DNA of 64,000 bases from Palsa-360 sp963710315 (GTDB lineage Bacteria > Acidobacteriota > Terriglobia > Acidiferrales > UBA7541), in the NCBI GenBank assembly GCA_963710315.1, contig CAVPZW010000001.1:186001-250000 (forward strand), in the 5' to 3' direction. Both the position numbers and the translations under genes were made by a program. A model generated the notes under the pieces. It worked only from the letters and a program-made list of their open reading frames with translations. It made no database searches and was not told the DNA's origin. How positions within the stretch are numbered: position 1 is the first letter of the stretch; the number at the start of each line of letters is the position of its first letter. Below are positions 1-8,585 of the stretch, one piece after another.

Positions 1-237
1 CAACTTGGCCCTGCCTTGTCTCTTCTTGAGCGTTCCATGGTAAATCTTCGCAGCAAAGAGCGCCCCGCTCAATGGGCGGCAAGTCCCAACTTTTGAGGTA
101 CCAGGGTACTGGGAACATCAGGTACTTTAGCGGCAATATTGAGTGCGTCCGCGATTTAGGAAACGTGCATCGCCCGCACATGCGGGTAGCGCCCACTTTT
201 GTTATGATAAATCCGCATTTCGAACCAGGGGAATCAA
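1..237. other. Upstream region of hemE, no gene seen
   Basis: No convincing coding region. A 72-codon frame on the plus strand (72-290) runs into hemE in another frame and resembles no family I know. The only supported signal is the purine-rich AGGGGA at about 227-232, six bases before the TTG at 238, which I take as the hemE ribosome binding site. No clear promoter was identified. Confidence 0.5.
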
Positions 238-1305
238 TTGCCAGTATCCGTGAACAAGAAAACGCTCTTCCTTCGCGCCTGCCGCAATGAAGCAGTCGAG
301 CGCGTGCCTGTATGGATCATGCGACAGGCCGGGCGTTACCTGCCGGAATACCGCGCCATTCGCCAGAAGCACAATTTTCTGGAAGTTTGCAAAACTCCGG
401 AACTGGCCATCGAGGTTTCGCTCCAGCCGCATCGCATTCTGGGCGTGGACGCCGTCATCGTCTTCTCGGACATCCTGATTCCCGTGGGCGCCATGGGCTT
501 GCCGTTCGAATTGTCGGACAAGGGGCCGGTGATCGAGCATCCGCTTCGAACGGCCGCGCAGGTTCGCGAGCTTTCCTCGTTCGATCCCGAGCAGGAGACC
601 GGCTTCCTGATGAACGCGATTCGCGGACTGGTTCGCGAACTGGGACCCGATGTGCCCGTGCTTGGCTTCGCAGCCGCGCCCTGGACGCTGGCTTGCTACA
701 TGATTGAAGGCCACGGCAAGGACGGTTTCCCCGCCGCCAAGACCATGCTCTACTCCGAGCCGGAACTGTTTCGAAATTTGCTGGAGCGCATCGCGCGCGC
801 CACGGCCGGCTACCTGCGGGCGCAAATCGCCGCGGGCGCTTCCGCCGTGCAACTGTTTGACACCTGGGTGGGCGAGCTGACGCTCGATCAATACCGCGAA
901 TTTGCATTGCCCGCCACGCAGCTTTTGATTGAAGAGATTGGCGCGGGCGATACGCCGGTGATCCTGTATTCGAAGGCCTCCAGCCACCTGCTGGCCGCGG
1001 CCGCCACATCGGGAGCGAACGTGTTGAGCGTGGATTGGCGCGTGGACCTCGCCACGGTCCGCAAACAGGTTGGGCCGCACATCGCTCTACAAGGGAATGT
1101 TGACCCGTGCCTGCTGCTCGGCCCGGAAGAGGGCGTGCGCAGGGCGGCTCGCGAGGCCGTCGAGCGCACTGGCGGCATCGGACATATACTGAATCTGGGC
1201 CACGGCATCTTGCAGCAAACGCCGGTGGAAAATGCGCGCGCATTCGTTCAAGCGGGGCAAGCTGCCCCTGTAGTGGACAATGCACGCGTTGAAAGGGCAA
1301 GCTAG
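238..1305 (+). CDS. hemE: Uroporphyrinogen decarboxylase HemE
   Basis: Converts uroporphyrinogen III to coproporphyrinogen III by four decarboxylations in the cytoplasm, a step of haem synthesis. The 355-residue product has the usual family length and carries the N-terminal signature PVWIMRQAGRYLPEY (residues about 25-39) with the conserved arginines of the substrate pocket, then GFAAAPWTLACYMIEG near residue 143. I chose the TTG at 238 because AGGGGA lies six bases upstream; an in-frame GTG at 250 is the alternative. It is first of a haem operon with hemN and a hemY-type oxidase immediately downstream. The frame is intact and the identification is secure. Confidence 0.97.
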   Translation: MPVSVNKKTLFLRACRNEAVERVPVWIMRQAGRYLPEYRAIRQKHNFLEVCKTPELAIEVSLQPHRILGVDAVIVFSDILIPVGAMGLPFELSDKGPVIEHPLRTAAQVRELSSFDPEQETGFLMNAIRGLVRELGPDVPVLGFAAAPWTLACYMIEGHGKDGFPAAKTMLYSEPELFRNLLERIARATAGYLRAQIAAGASAVQLFDTWVGELTLDQYREFALPATQLLIEEIGAGDTPVILYSKASSHLLAAAATSGANVLSVDWRVDLATVRKQVGPHIALQGNVDPCLLLGPEEGVRRAAREAVERTGGIGHILNLGHGILQQTPVENARAFVQAGQAAPVVDNARVERAS

Positions 1306-1311
1306 TTTGTT

Positions 1312-1340
1312 GTGGTGCCGGCGGGACGCCGGTGCTACGA
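1312..1340. repeat. Short GC-rich hairpin between hemE and hemN
   Basis: Perfect six-base-pair stem CCGGCG/CGCCGG with a three-base loop (1318-1332), embedded in a longer imperfect palindrome of the kind seen elsewhere in the window. It lies inside the apparent 5' extension of hemN, which argues against that extension being coding. Confidence 0.5.
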
Positions 1341-1345
1341 AATCT

Positions 1346-2758
1346 ATGAGCGACTCACGCCTCCATCTGCAACTGAACCGGGAACGCTTCGAGATCTCCG
1401 AAGAGTTCCTCGAAAAATATAATCGGCCGGGCCCGCGCTACACCAGCTATCCCACGGCGCCGGTCTGGCAGGACAATTTCGGGCCGGACGACCTGGAACA
1501 GTTCTACGCAACGGCCAACGCGGCGCGCACTCCCGTTTCGCTCTACATGCACCTTCCCTTCTGCGAGAACCTGTGCCTGTTCTGCGCCTGCAACGTGGTC
1601 ATCACCAAGGATCACAGCGTGGCGCCGCCATACATCGAAATTCTGGAACGGGAAATCGAGCACGTCAGCCGCTTTGTCTCGCGCGAACGCCCCATCGTGC
1701 AATTTCATTGGGGCGGCGGCACGCCCACATATTTGACGCCGGAACAGATGGAAGGCCTGTTCCGCTTCACAGCCGAGCGCTTTACGTTCGCGCCGGACGC
1801 GGAAATCGGCATCGAGATCGATCCGCGCGTGACCACACAGGCGCACCTGGAAACGCTGCGGCGGCTGGGCTTCAACCGGCTGAGCATGGGCATTCAGGAT
1901 TTTCACCCCGAGGTGCAGCAAGCCATTCACCGCGTGCAGCCTCTGGAAATGACGCGCGGCTTGATCGAATCGGCGCGCAAGCTGGGCTTTGACAGCATCA
2001 ACGTTGACCTGATTTACGGACTGCCATTGCAAACGGCCGAGCGATTCGCGCACACGGTGGAGCAGGTTGTGGCCATCGCTCCGGACCGCGTGGCCATGTT
2101 CAGCTACGCGCATGTGCCCTGGCTGCGCAAACAGCAAGGCGCACTGGCCACTCGACTGCCCGAGGGCATGGAAAAATTTCACATCTTCCGCGCGGGCCTG
2201 GAAAGTTTTCTGAACGCCGGATACCAATACATTGGCATGGACCACTTTGCGCGGCCCAGCGACGAACTGGCCGTGGCGCAGCGCGAACGCACGCTGCACA
2301 GAAATTTTCAGGGCTACACCACCAAAGCCGGCGCCGATCTCTACGGCATGGGCGTCAGCGCTATCAGCAGCGTGGGCATGTGCTACGCGCAGAACGATCG
2401 TGACGTCGCTTCGTACCGCAAGCGAGTCGAAAACCGCGGCATCGCCACCATGCGCGGCTATCGCCTTACCGAAGACGATCTGCTCCGCCGCACGGTGATC
2501 AACCGCATCCTCTGCCACGGTGTGCTTCTCAAAATCGAAATCGAAAAAGAATTCGGGATTAATTTTGACAAGACCTTTGCCCCGGAAATCGAGCGCCTCG
2601 CGCCATTCGTTTCCGATGGATTGCTGGAAATAAAGGACGGCGTCTTGAGCACCACGCTCTTGGGGCGCATTTTCATTCGTAATATTGCCATGGTCTTCGA
2701 TCCCTATCTTGAAAAGCAAAAGTTGGAAAGCCGCCCGCTTTTTTCCAAAACACTCTGA
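1346..2758 (+). CDS. hemN: Oxygen-independent coproporphyrinogen III oxidase HemN
   Basis: Radical SAM enzyme that oxidatively decarboxylates coproporphyrinogen III to protoporphyrinogen IX without oxygen. The cluster-binding motif is clear: YMHLPFCENLCLFCAC, with CxxxCxxC followed by a further cysteine as is typical of true HemN rather than HemW. GGGTPTYL follows and the C-terminal HemN domain is present (about 470 residues in total). The frame is open from an ATG at 1280 that overlaps hemE, but that 22-residue extension crosses a palindromic repeat and is not HemN-like, so I prefer the ATG at 1346. Neither start has a good ribosome binding site. Second gene of the haem operon. Confidence 0.95.
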   Translation: MSDSRLHLQLNRERFEISEEFLEKYNRPGPRYTSYPTAPVWQDNFGPDDLEQFYATANAARTPVSLYMHLPFCENLCLFCACNVVITKDHSVAPPYIEILEREIEHVSRFVSRERPIVQFHWGGGTPTYLTPEQMEGLFRFTAERFTFAPDAEIGIEIDPRVTTQAHLETLRRLGFNRLSMGIQDFHPEVQQAIHRVQPLEMTRGLIESARKLGFDSINVDLIYGLPLQTAERFAHTVEQVVAIAPDRVAMFSYAHVPWLRKQQGALATRLPEGMEKFHIFRAGLESFLNAGYQYIGMDHFARPSDELAVAQRERTLHRNFQGYTTKAGADLYGMGVSAISSVGMCYAQNDRDVASYRKRVENRGIATMRGYRLTEDDLLRRTVINRILCHGVLLKIEIEKEFGINFDKTFAPEIERLAPFVSDGLLEIKDGVLSTTLLGRIFIRNIAMVFDPYLEKQKLESRPLFSKTL

Positions 2759-2776
2759 TCCATCGATCGAGGTTTC

Positions 2777-4777
2777 TTGTCCATTCCCGCGCAAACTGCG
2801 TACCCCGTACTGGTAATTGGCGCAGGAATTTCCGGATTGGCCTGCGCCTACCACTTGCAGCAGGCGGGAATTCCCGTGCGCCTGATCGAGGCGGACAATC
2901 GTCCCGGCGGCCTGATTTCCACGGCGGGCAGGGACGGGTTCCGCTTCGACCTTGGCCCGCAAAGTTTTCTCACCACCGAGCCGCTGCTCAAAATGATCGA
3001 TGCGCTTGGGCTGAGGGATCAGCTTCAGCACGCCGATCCGCGCGCCCCGCGCTACATTCTGGTGGGCGGCCAGTTGGTGCCTGCGCCGATGGCCCCGCCT
3101 TCCCTGCTCTCCACTGCACTATTTTCTCGAGGCACGAAATGGCGGCTGCTGACCGAAATCCTGCGCCGCACAAAGCCGCCCGCGGAAGACGAATCCATCG
3201 CCGCATTCGTTCGCCGCAAGTTTGGAGACGAACTGCTCAACCGCCTGGTCGCCCCATTTGTTTCCGGCGTATATGCCGGCGACCCGGAACGGCTCAGCCT
3301 GCGCGCCGCGTTTCCCAAGCTGCACGAATTCGAGGCACAGTACGGAAGCGTCCTGCGCGGAGCCATGAAATCGCGCCCCGCCAAGGGCACGCCGCGCGCC
3401 GGGCTGTGCTCGTTTCGCGATGGCATGGAAACATTGCCGCGCGCCATCGCCGCGCGCCTGGGCGATTCGCTGCTGCTGGAAACCAGTGTCGCGGGCGTGC
3501 GCCACGGCAAGGCCAACGGAAAACCCTGGTTTGAGGTCGATATCGCGAGACAGAATCATCGCGAAACTCTGGCGGCCAGCGCCGTGGTGGTGGCCACGCC
3601 AACCAATGCCGCGTCGCAATTACTTGCTGGGCTGTCCGATCGATTCCCTACCGCGTTTTCGCGAATCGAATACGCGCCGGTGGCGGTGGTGTCCGCATGC
3701 TATCGCCGCGATCAAATTCAGCGGCCTCCCGACGGATTCGGTTTCCTGGTCCCACGCTCCGAAGGATTGCGCGTCCTCGGCACGGTCTTCAACTCATCGC
3801 TTTTCGCAGGACGCGCCCCGGAAGGAATGGCCATCTTCACCAGCTTTGCGGGCGGCGCCACGGATGCAAAACTTTGCGAAATGAGCGAGGAAGAAATCGC
3901 CAAAACTGTTGGCGCGGAAGTCGCGCGCGTCCTGGGCATCACGGGGGCGCCGGTGATGACAAACGTTCATCGCTACGCGCGCGCCCTGCCTCAATATAAT
4001 TTGGGGCACATGGAAATCGTCAAATCGCTGGAAGGGCTCACCGCGGCAATGCCCGGATTGTTTCTGGCGGGAAATTATTTGTCGGGCCCATCCATCGGGT
4101 CTTGCGTCGAGCAATCCAATCGCACGGCCGATGCGGTGCGCGGCCATTTGGAACAAATTGGCGTCCCGGGAGCGGGCCCCTTAAAACTTTCCGCCGAGGC
4201 AACGAACATGGCGCTTCCCACCGAAAAATCCAAAACGCTTTCGCCGCAACGCGCCATGTTCCCCGCGTGGGCCTGGGTCGCGGCGGCTGCGCTTGCGCTC
4301 ATCACGGGATACACCATCCGCCAGATGAACGTTCAAAACGATCAGCTGGCGCAACTGCGCAAGCAAATGAAATTGGCAACCATGCAAAATCAGGCCATTC
4401 AGAATCAGCTGGACATGGATCGCATGGTTGCCTCGGTCATGCTGTCGGCCGATTCCGTGCAGCTCAAGCTCATGCCCAAAGACAACAACATGCCCGCGAT
4501 CCACGCCTACATGCACCCGCACATGGGCGTGGCCATCACTGCGGATCAGATGCCCTCCATGCCTTCGGCTCGCACGCTGCAATTGTGGTTTGTGCCGAAA
4601 ACGGGAAAGCCGGTGAGCGCCGCAATCTTCCATCCCGATGCCAGCGGCCAAATCGCGCTGGTAGCTCCCGTAACGATTCCGAAGAATGAAATTGCGGCAC
4701 TGGCCATAACCGACGAGCCCGCCGGCGGCAGCCCTCAGCCAACCACCGCAATCGCCTGGATCGCGCGGGTCAACTAG
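2777..4777 (+). CDS. hemY: Protoporphyrinogen oxidase (HemY/HemG type) in frame with an RskA-like C-terminal domain
   Basis: Residues 1 to about 465 are an FAD-dependent protoporphyrinogen oxidase: dinucleotide motif VLVIGAGISGLACAYHL at residues 11-27, then RPGGLIST, and the C-terminal GNYLSGPSIGSCVEQ. It would form protoporphyrin IX. From residue 478 the frame continues with one membrane helix (AWVAAAALALITGYTI), a short coiled segment and a domain resembling the C-terminal part of anti-sigma-K factor RskA (LQLWFVPKTGKPVSAAIF and EPAGGS). An ATG at 4208 with GAGG seven bases upstream sits exactly at the junction, so this may be two genes joined by a lost stop. Start: TTG at 2777 after a GAGG. 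Oxidase identification is secure; the fusion is uncertain. Confidence 0.88.
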   Translation: MSIPAQTAYPVLVIGAGISGLACAYHLQQAGIPVRLIEADNRPGGLISTAGRDGFRFDLGPQSFLTTEPLLKMIDALGLRDQLQHADPRAPRYILVGGQLVPAPMAPPSLLSTALFSRGTKWRLLTEILRRTKPPAEDESIAAFVRRKFGDELLNRLVAPFVSGVYAGDPERLSLRAAFPKLHEFEAQYGSVLRGAMKSRPAKGTPRAGLCSFRDGMETLPRAIAARLGDSLLLETSVAGVRHGKANGKPWFEVDIARQNHRETLAASAVVVATPTNAASQLLAGLSDRFPTAFSRIEYAPVAVVSACYRRDQIQRPPDGFGFLVPRSEGLRVLGTVFNSSLFAGRAPEGMAIFTSFAGGATDAKLCEMSEEEIAKTVGAEVARVLGITGAPVMTNVHRYARALPQYNLGHMEIVKSLEGLTAAMPGLFLAGNYLSGPSIGSCVEQSNRTADAVRGHLEQIGVPGAGPLKLSAEATNMALPTEKSKTLSPQRAMFPAWAWVAAAALALITGYTIRQMNVQNDQLAQLRKQMKLATMQNQAIQNQLDMDRMVASVMLSADSVQLKLMPKDNNMPAIHAYMHPHMGVAITADQMPSMPSARTLQLWFVPKTGKPVSAAIFHPDASGQIALVAPVTIPKNEIAALAITDEPAGGSPQPTTAIAWIARVN

Positions 4778-4807
4778 TAGCACTCAGCCAATCCTGCATA
4801 TTCCAAG

Positions 4808-4931
4808 TCTCCGGTTTTCTCCTCTTTTCTCCGTGTCCTCTGTGGTAAACCCTTTTGAATTTTGGCGCAACTGGCACACCGAAAAAATCTTTAACACAGA
4901 GGACACAGAGAAAAGAGGAGAAAACCGGAGA
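4808..4931. repeat. Palindromic repeat, family A (copy 1)
   Basis: Imperfect inverted repeat with about 40-base arms at 4808-4849 and 4889-4931 around a 40-base centre. The inner arm ends read TGTCCTCTGTGGTAAA and TTTAACACAGAGGACA, and the outer ends CTCCGG and CCGGAG. The same unit recurs at 10.7, 18.5, 51.1, 51.3 and 52.4 kb. It lies between two convergent genes and could also act as a bidirectional terminator. Confidence 0.85.
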
Positions 4932-4944
4932 ATGAACTGCCTGC

Positions 4945-5466
4945 TTATTTCTTCTTTCGCGTTTTGAGGCGCAGGTTTCGGCGCGCTCCCGCCTCGCGGT
5001 AGCGCCGCTTTTCTTGGTCTGTTTTCACTAGCAACGGCGGCACCGGGACCGGCTTGCCCGTTTCATCCAGCGCCACAAACGTGAGAAACGCAGTGGTGGT
5101 ATGTTTTCGCACTCCCGCCACGGAATCTTCCGAGAAGACCTCCACGCCCACTTCCACCGACGTGTGAAACGCGCGATTGACCTGCGCTTCAAGCACCATC
5201 AAATCTCCCACGCGCACGGGATTCAGAAAATCCAGGTGATCCACCGACGCCGTAACCACCTGCCGATGGCAATGCCGATGCGCGGCGATCGCCCCGGCGA
5301 TATCGATCATGTGCATGACGCGCCCGCCTAATATATTCCCCAGCAGGTTGGAATCCTGCGGAAGCACAAGCTCGGTCATTTCCGTGCGCGAAGCGCTCAC
5401 CGGCCGGCCCGGCAAAATTTGCTCCGGGCGATTTTGCAATATCGTTGACGTCGAAGATGGCTTCAT
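4945..5466 (-). CDS. Acyl-CoA thioesterase, hotdog fold (YciA/Acot7 type)
   Basis: Single hotdog-fold domain of 173 residues, the usual size for bacterial YciA-like acyl-CoA thioesterases, which release free CoA from acyl-CoA in the cytoplasm. The family signature is visible: LPQDSNLLGNILGGRVMHMID with the catalytic-loop asparagine and aspartate, followed by AAHRHCHRQVVTASVDHLDFL and the strand VEVGVEVFSED. The C terminus is lysine/arginine-rich (RKKK end), which is unusual but not alarming. Chain-length specificity cannot be read from sequence. It is transcribed toward hemY and separated from it by a family A repeat. Confidence 0.88.
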   Translation of the reverse strand: MKPSSTSTILQNRPEQILPGRPVSASRTEMTELVLPQDSNLLGNILGGRVMHMIDIAGAIAAHRHCHRQVVTASVDHLDFLNPVRVGDLMVLEAQVNRAFHTSVEVGVEVFSEDSVAGVRKHTTTAFLTFVALDETGKPVPVPPLLVKTDQEKRRYREAGARRNLRLKTRKKK

Positions 5467-5504
5467 GGATGGTTCTTGCTCCCTAGTAATGCGGGTAGTT
5501 GCTC

Positions 5505-5533
5505 ACATAGGACGGCCAAGAGTGGCTGTCGTA
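5505..5533. repeat. Short hairpin repeat, family H (copy 1)
   Basis: Inverted repeat GACGGCCA/TGGCTGTC separated by a few bases. A close relative occurs at 59821-59856, where the arms are GGACAGCCA/TGGCTGTCC. Located in the spacer between the divergent thioesterase and TPR genes. Confidence 0.55.
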
Positions 5534-5570
5534 CAACACGTTTGTCGTTCCGTACCCTCGCGAATATACT

Positions 5571-5909
5571 ATGGGCATGACTTTGACCCAACCACAGAAG
5601 AAGACGCGCCGCCAGATGCTCGAAGAATTCTTGGCCGCAAAGCCCACCGACGCGTTCGCCCGCTACGGTCTGGCCATGGAGTGCGCCAATTCGGGAGACT
5701 CCGCCGCTGCCGACGAGCACTTTAAGACGCTCATCTCCTCCCAACCCGAATACGTCGCCGCATATTTTCAGTACGGCCAATTTCTCGCCAAGACGGGCCG
5801 TACCGAAGAGGCTCGCGCCGCCCTGACCGCCGGCATCGCCACGGCCCAGCGCACAGGTGACGACCATGCCCGTGCCGAAATGGAATCGGCCCTAGCCGAA
5901 CTAGGCTAA
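5571..5909 (+). CDS. Small TPR-repeat protein
   Basis: A 112-residue helical protein with about two tetratricopeptide units (AFARYGLAMECANSGD and AAYFQYGQFLAKTGRTEEA). No signal peptide or membrane helix, so it is probably a cytoplasmic protein-interaction module. Short stand-alone TPR proteins of this size are common in acidobacterial genomes; the partner is unknown. Starts are possible at 5571 or 5577, and neither has a clear ribosome binding site. It stands alone between a divergent thioesterase and pilT on the same strand about 150 bases downstream. Confidence 0.8.
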   Translation: MGMTLTQPQKKTRRQMLEEFLAAKPTDAFARYGLAMECANSGDSAAADEHFKTLISSQPEYVAAYFQYGQFLAKTGRTEEARAALTAGIATAQRTGDDHARAEMESALAELG

Positions 5910-6063
5910 AGGCGCGCCGCTCTTCCTGACGTAACCCTCGCATTCCCTAGCACTTAAGCCGCTCGTTACTAAGCGGCATCACATGGCTCCTGCGTGCTTG
6001 CCCGTCAGTTCCCTGAATGCTACGTTCAATCCAGCGATTCTCCTCGCGGGGATAGGGAAAACC

Positions 6064-7209
6064 ATGGCACTGAGCATCGACGATCTTCTACGCCGCGCCG
6101 TTGAAACCAAGGCTTCCGACCTCCATCTGAAAGTCGGAAACCATCCCTGCCTGCGTATCGACGGTGCGCTCACGCCGCTTACCGACGTTCCGCGCGTCTC
6201 TCCCGAGGAAATGCTTTCCATGGCGTTCAGCATGATGACCAATCGCCAGAAGCAAAAATTTAAGGAAACGGCGGAGCTTGACATGGCCTACGGCGTCGCC
6301 GGCCTGGGCCGCTTCCGCGTCAACGTGTTCCAGCAGCGCGGCAACGTGGGCATGGTGTTGCGCGTTATTCCCACCAAGATTCGCACCATCGAAGAACTCA
6401 ATCTTCCGCACGTCATTGAAAGCATCTGCGAAGAGCAGCGCGGATTGGTGCTCGTGACGGGGACCACCGGTTCGGGCAAATCCACGACGCTCGCTGCCAT
6501 GATCGACCGCATCAACACCACGCGCGCCGATCACGTCATCACCATCGAAGACCCCATCGAATTCCTGCATCGCGACAAGAAAAGTTTCATCAATCAGCGC
6601 GAAGTGGAAGTGGACACCGCGAATTTTTCCACCGCGCTGCGCGCCGGCCTTCGCCAGGACCCTGACGTCATTCTGGTCGGCGAAATGCGCGACCTGGAAA
6701 CCATTGCCACAGCCTTGCTGGCCGCCGAAACCGGCCACCTGGTGTTCTCCACATTGCACACGCTGGACGCCACGGAAACGATTCAGCGCATCATCGCGGT
6801 CTTCCCTCCCCCCGAGCAAAAACAGATTCGCCTGCAAATGGCCGCCACGCTCAAGGCAGTGGTCAGCCAGCGCCTTGTTAAAACGGCGGCTGACAATGGG
6901 CGCGTGCCGGCCGTGGAAGTGATGATCGCCACCGCCTATATCCGCGATTGCATCATCAATCCGGACAAAACGCGCCTGATCCGTGATGCCATTGCCGCCG
7001 GAACCAGCCAGTACGGCATGCAGACCTTCGATCAATCGCTGTTCGACCTCTACTCGCGCGAACTCATCACCTACGAAGAAGCCTTGATGCGCGCGTCCAA
7101 CCCCGACGACTTCAAGCTGCGCGTTCAGGGTATCCACTCCACAGCCGACGCCGCTCGCGAGGAAATGGAACGCACCATGAACGACTTCGAGCGCGCTGGA
7201 AAGCGATAG
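6064..7209 (+). CDS. pilT: Type IV pilus retraction ATPase PilT
   Basis: Hexameric AAA-like ATPase that depolymerises type IV pili for twitching motility, acting at the inner-membrane base of the pilus. All signature elements are present: DDLLRRAVETKASDLHL at the N terminus, Walker A GTTGSGKST, aspartate box ITIEDPIEF, Walker B region LRQDPDVILVGEMRD, and histidine box HLVFSTLHT. I chose the ATG at 6064 (product about 381 residues) because a GGGGA lies just upstream and the protein then begins with the family's typical MALSIDDLL; an in-frame ATG at 5983 would add 27 residues unlike any PilT. No other pilus gene is in the window, so it is an orphan locus here. Confidence 0.96.
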   Translation: MALSIDDLLRRAVETKASDLHLKVGNHPCLRIDGALTPLTDVPRVSPEEMLSMAFSMMTNRQKQKFKETAELDMAYGVAGLGRFRVNVFQQRGNVGMVLRVIPTKIRTIEELNLPHVIESICEEQRGLVLVTGTTGSGKSTTLAAMIDRINTTRADHVITIEDPIEFLHRDKKSFINQREVEVDTANFSTALRAGLRQDPDVILVGEMRDLETIATALLAAETGHLVFSTLHTLDATETIQRIIAVFPPPEQKQIRLQMAATLKAVVSQRLVKTAADNGRVPAVEVMIATAYIRDCIINPDKTRLIRDAIAAGTSQYGMQTFDQSLFDLYSRELITYEEALMRASNPDDFKLRVQGIHSTADAAREEMERTMNDFERAGKR

Positions 7210-7216
7210 TAGAATG

Positions 7217-7376
7217 ATGTTGAGGAAGTATAGGAAGGTGAGGAACTAAAGGAAAGACCCGCTGGGCGCATTTTCCGCAACCTCTCCTAAATTAATGTTT
7301 CATTGCAACATTTGTAACTCGAGCGCCGCCGGTCCTTTACTTCCTGAACTTCCTCCACTTCCTTTACTTCCTTGCT
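7217..7376. repeat. Palindromic spacer made of AGGAAGT units, family G
   Basis: The left arm (7217-7255) is built of repeated AGGAAGT/AGGAAG words and the right arm (7333-7376) of the complementary ACTTCC/CTTCCT words, so the spacer between pilT and recX can fold into one long imperfect hairpin. Its position directly downstream of pilT may let it work as a terminator, though no T-run is obvious. Confidence 0.6.
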
Positions 7377-7398
7377 TCTTTGCCTCTATCCTTCTCCC

Positions 7399-7923
7399 AT
7401 GCGCTCATCGCCGCGAAAGTTTTCCTCCGAAGACGATCTATATCTCGCGGCCATTAATAGCCTGGCTCGCCGCGCCTATTCGGTATACGAAATGCGAACC
7501 TACCTGGAGCGCCGCGCGGAGGACAAGGACGCGGTAAAGGGCGTGCTGGACCGGCTGAAGCATCTGAATTATCTGGACGACGCGCGCTACGCCCGCCAAT
7601 TCGTTCGCCTGCACACCGAATTGCGCAAGCAGGGCGCATTTCGCATCGCGCGAGACCTGCGCGCCCGCGGCGTGCCCGACCGCCACATCGAAGCGGCGCT
7701 TGCCGAGCGCTCCCCTGAATCCAGCGAAAGCGCCCTGGTGAGGGAGCGCCTGGTGCGCCGCATCAAGCTGCTGCGCGGGCCGCTGGACGAACGCCGCGTC
7801 GCATCGCTCTATCGCAGCCTGCTGCGCGCCGGATTTGCCGCGGACACCATTCGGCGCGAATTGAGCGAGCTCACAAAAAAATCATTGGAAGAAATTCCTG
7901 AATGCTCCGCGGAAGAAGCGTGA
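7399..7923 (+). CDS. recX: Regulatory protein RecX
   Basis: RecX binds RecA filaments and modulates recombinase activity in the cytoplasm. The 174-residue product has the expected all-helical three-repeat architecture: YLAAINSLARRAYSVYEMRTYL at the N terminus, then LKHLNYLDDARYARQFVR, the basic KQGAFRIARDLRARGV, and the C-terminal LYRSLLRAGFAADTIRREL. I chose the ATG at 7399; an upstream start at 7372 would add a nine-residue leader lying in the repeat-rich spacer. recA itself is not in the window. Confidence 0.9.
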   Translation: MRSSPRKFSSEDDLYLAAINSLARRAYSVYEMRTYLERRAEDKDAVKGVLDRLKHLNYLDDARYARQFVRLHTELRKQGAFRIARDLRARGVPDRHIEAALAERSPESSESALVRERLVRRIKLLRGPLDERRVASLYRSLLRAGFAADTIRRELSELTKKSLEEIPECSAEEA

Positions 7924-7935
7924 GAAGGGACCTCT

Positions 7936-8009
7936 GTAGGACAGGCTTCAGCCTGTCTGGGTTTGCTGTCCGCGTTGCAGAAAAGCAGACAGGCTGAAGC
8001 CTGTCCTAC
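7936..8009. repeat. Palindromic repeat, family C (copy 1)
   Basis: Perfect arms GTAGGACAGGCTTCAGCCTG (7936-7955) and the reverse complement near 7989-8009, with a 33-base centre. The word GGCTTCAGCCTG is itself palindromic. Related copies lie at 36.4 and 37.8 kb. It separates the convergent recX and yceI-like genes. Confidence 0.8.
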
Positions 8010-8015
8010 TCTTCT

Positions 8016-8555
8016 TTACATCGGCCGCCACTTCATTTCCACGCGAACGGGAATTTCGTTTTTCACGGGGAGGGCCAGAAGCGATGGCGGATCGATTTTG
8101 AAATCCGTCAGCGTCAGGGGAATGGTTCCGGTGATCAGCGAGTCGCTTCCCTTGGTCACATGCTGAAAGGCGATCTGCTTGTACTGCATGGTCTGCCCGG
8201 CGAATTGAACTTCCAAATCCACCGGAATGGTCGCCAGCGAGGACGCATCTTCTGGCAAATGCGTGCGCACCGTGATCATTGGAAATTGGCCGCCGCGCGC
8301 AACTTGCAGCATGTGAAGGTCGCGATTGCTGTCGCCTGAATCAAACGACTTCACCGGCACGGCAATCAGGAAATCGCATTGACCGGCGTGGCAAACGCCC
8401 TTGCCCTTGGCCGCATGGCTCACCCCCTCGGTTTGATGCAGCGGGTGAGAGACGTGATAGGTGAGTGAAGAATCCACAAGAATCCACTGGCTGTCAGCGG
8501 CAGCAAGCCGGGGAATCGCCAGAAGTAAAAAGGCAAAAATAAATTTTTTGCGCAC
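8016..8555 (-). CDS. Secreted YceI-domain protein
   Basis: A 179-residue protein with a clear signal peptide (MRKKFIFAFLLLAIPRLAAA) and one YceI-like lipocalin-type beta-barrel domain that would bind an isoprenoid or similar lipid in the periplasm. Family features include WILVDSSLTYHVSHPL at the strand that opens the fold, then VPVKSFDSGDSNRDLHM. Its start lies 30 bases downstream of a gene encoding a b561-like membrane domain. E. coli also pairs yceI with the cytochrome b561 homologue yceJ, so the context supports a shared membrane redox or quinone-related function. Exact ligand unknown. Confidence 0.8.
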   Translation of the reverse strand: MRKKFIFAFLLLAIPRLAAADSQWILVDSSLTYHVSHPLHQTEGVSHAAKGKGVCHAGQCDFLIAVPVKSFDSGDSNRDLHMLQVARGGQFPMITVRTHLPEDASSLATIPVDLEVQFAGQTMQYKQIAFQHVTKGSDSLITGTIPLTLTDFKIDPPSLLALPVKNEIPVRVEMKWRPM

Positions 8556-8585
8556 AATCCATCCTTAAGATTTTAAGAATTTTTA

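Noticed and set aside
72..290. 72-codon frame upstream of hemE
   Set aside because: It overlaps the hemE start in another frame, has no ribosome binding site and no recognisable similarity.
1355..3031. 558-codon open frame on the minus strand opposite hemN and hemY
   Set aside because: It is antisense to a secure hemN with intact motifs, crosses two genes, and resembles no family. Long antisense frames are common at this GC content. The same reasoning removes the long minus-strand frames opposite hemE, pilT and the RND pump.
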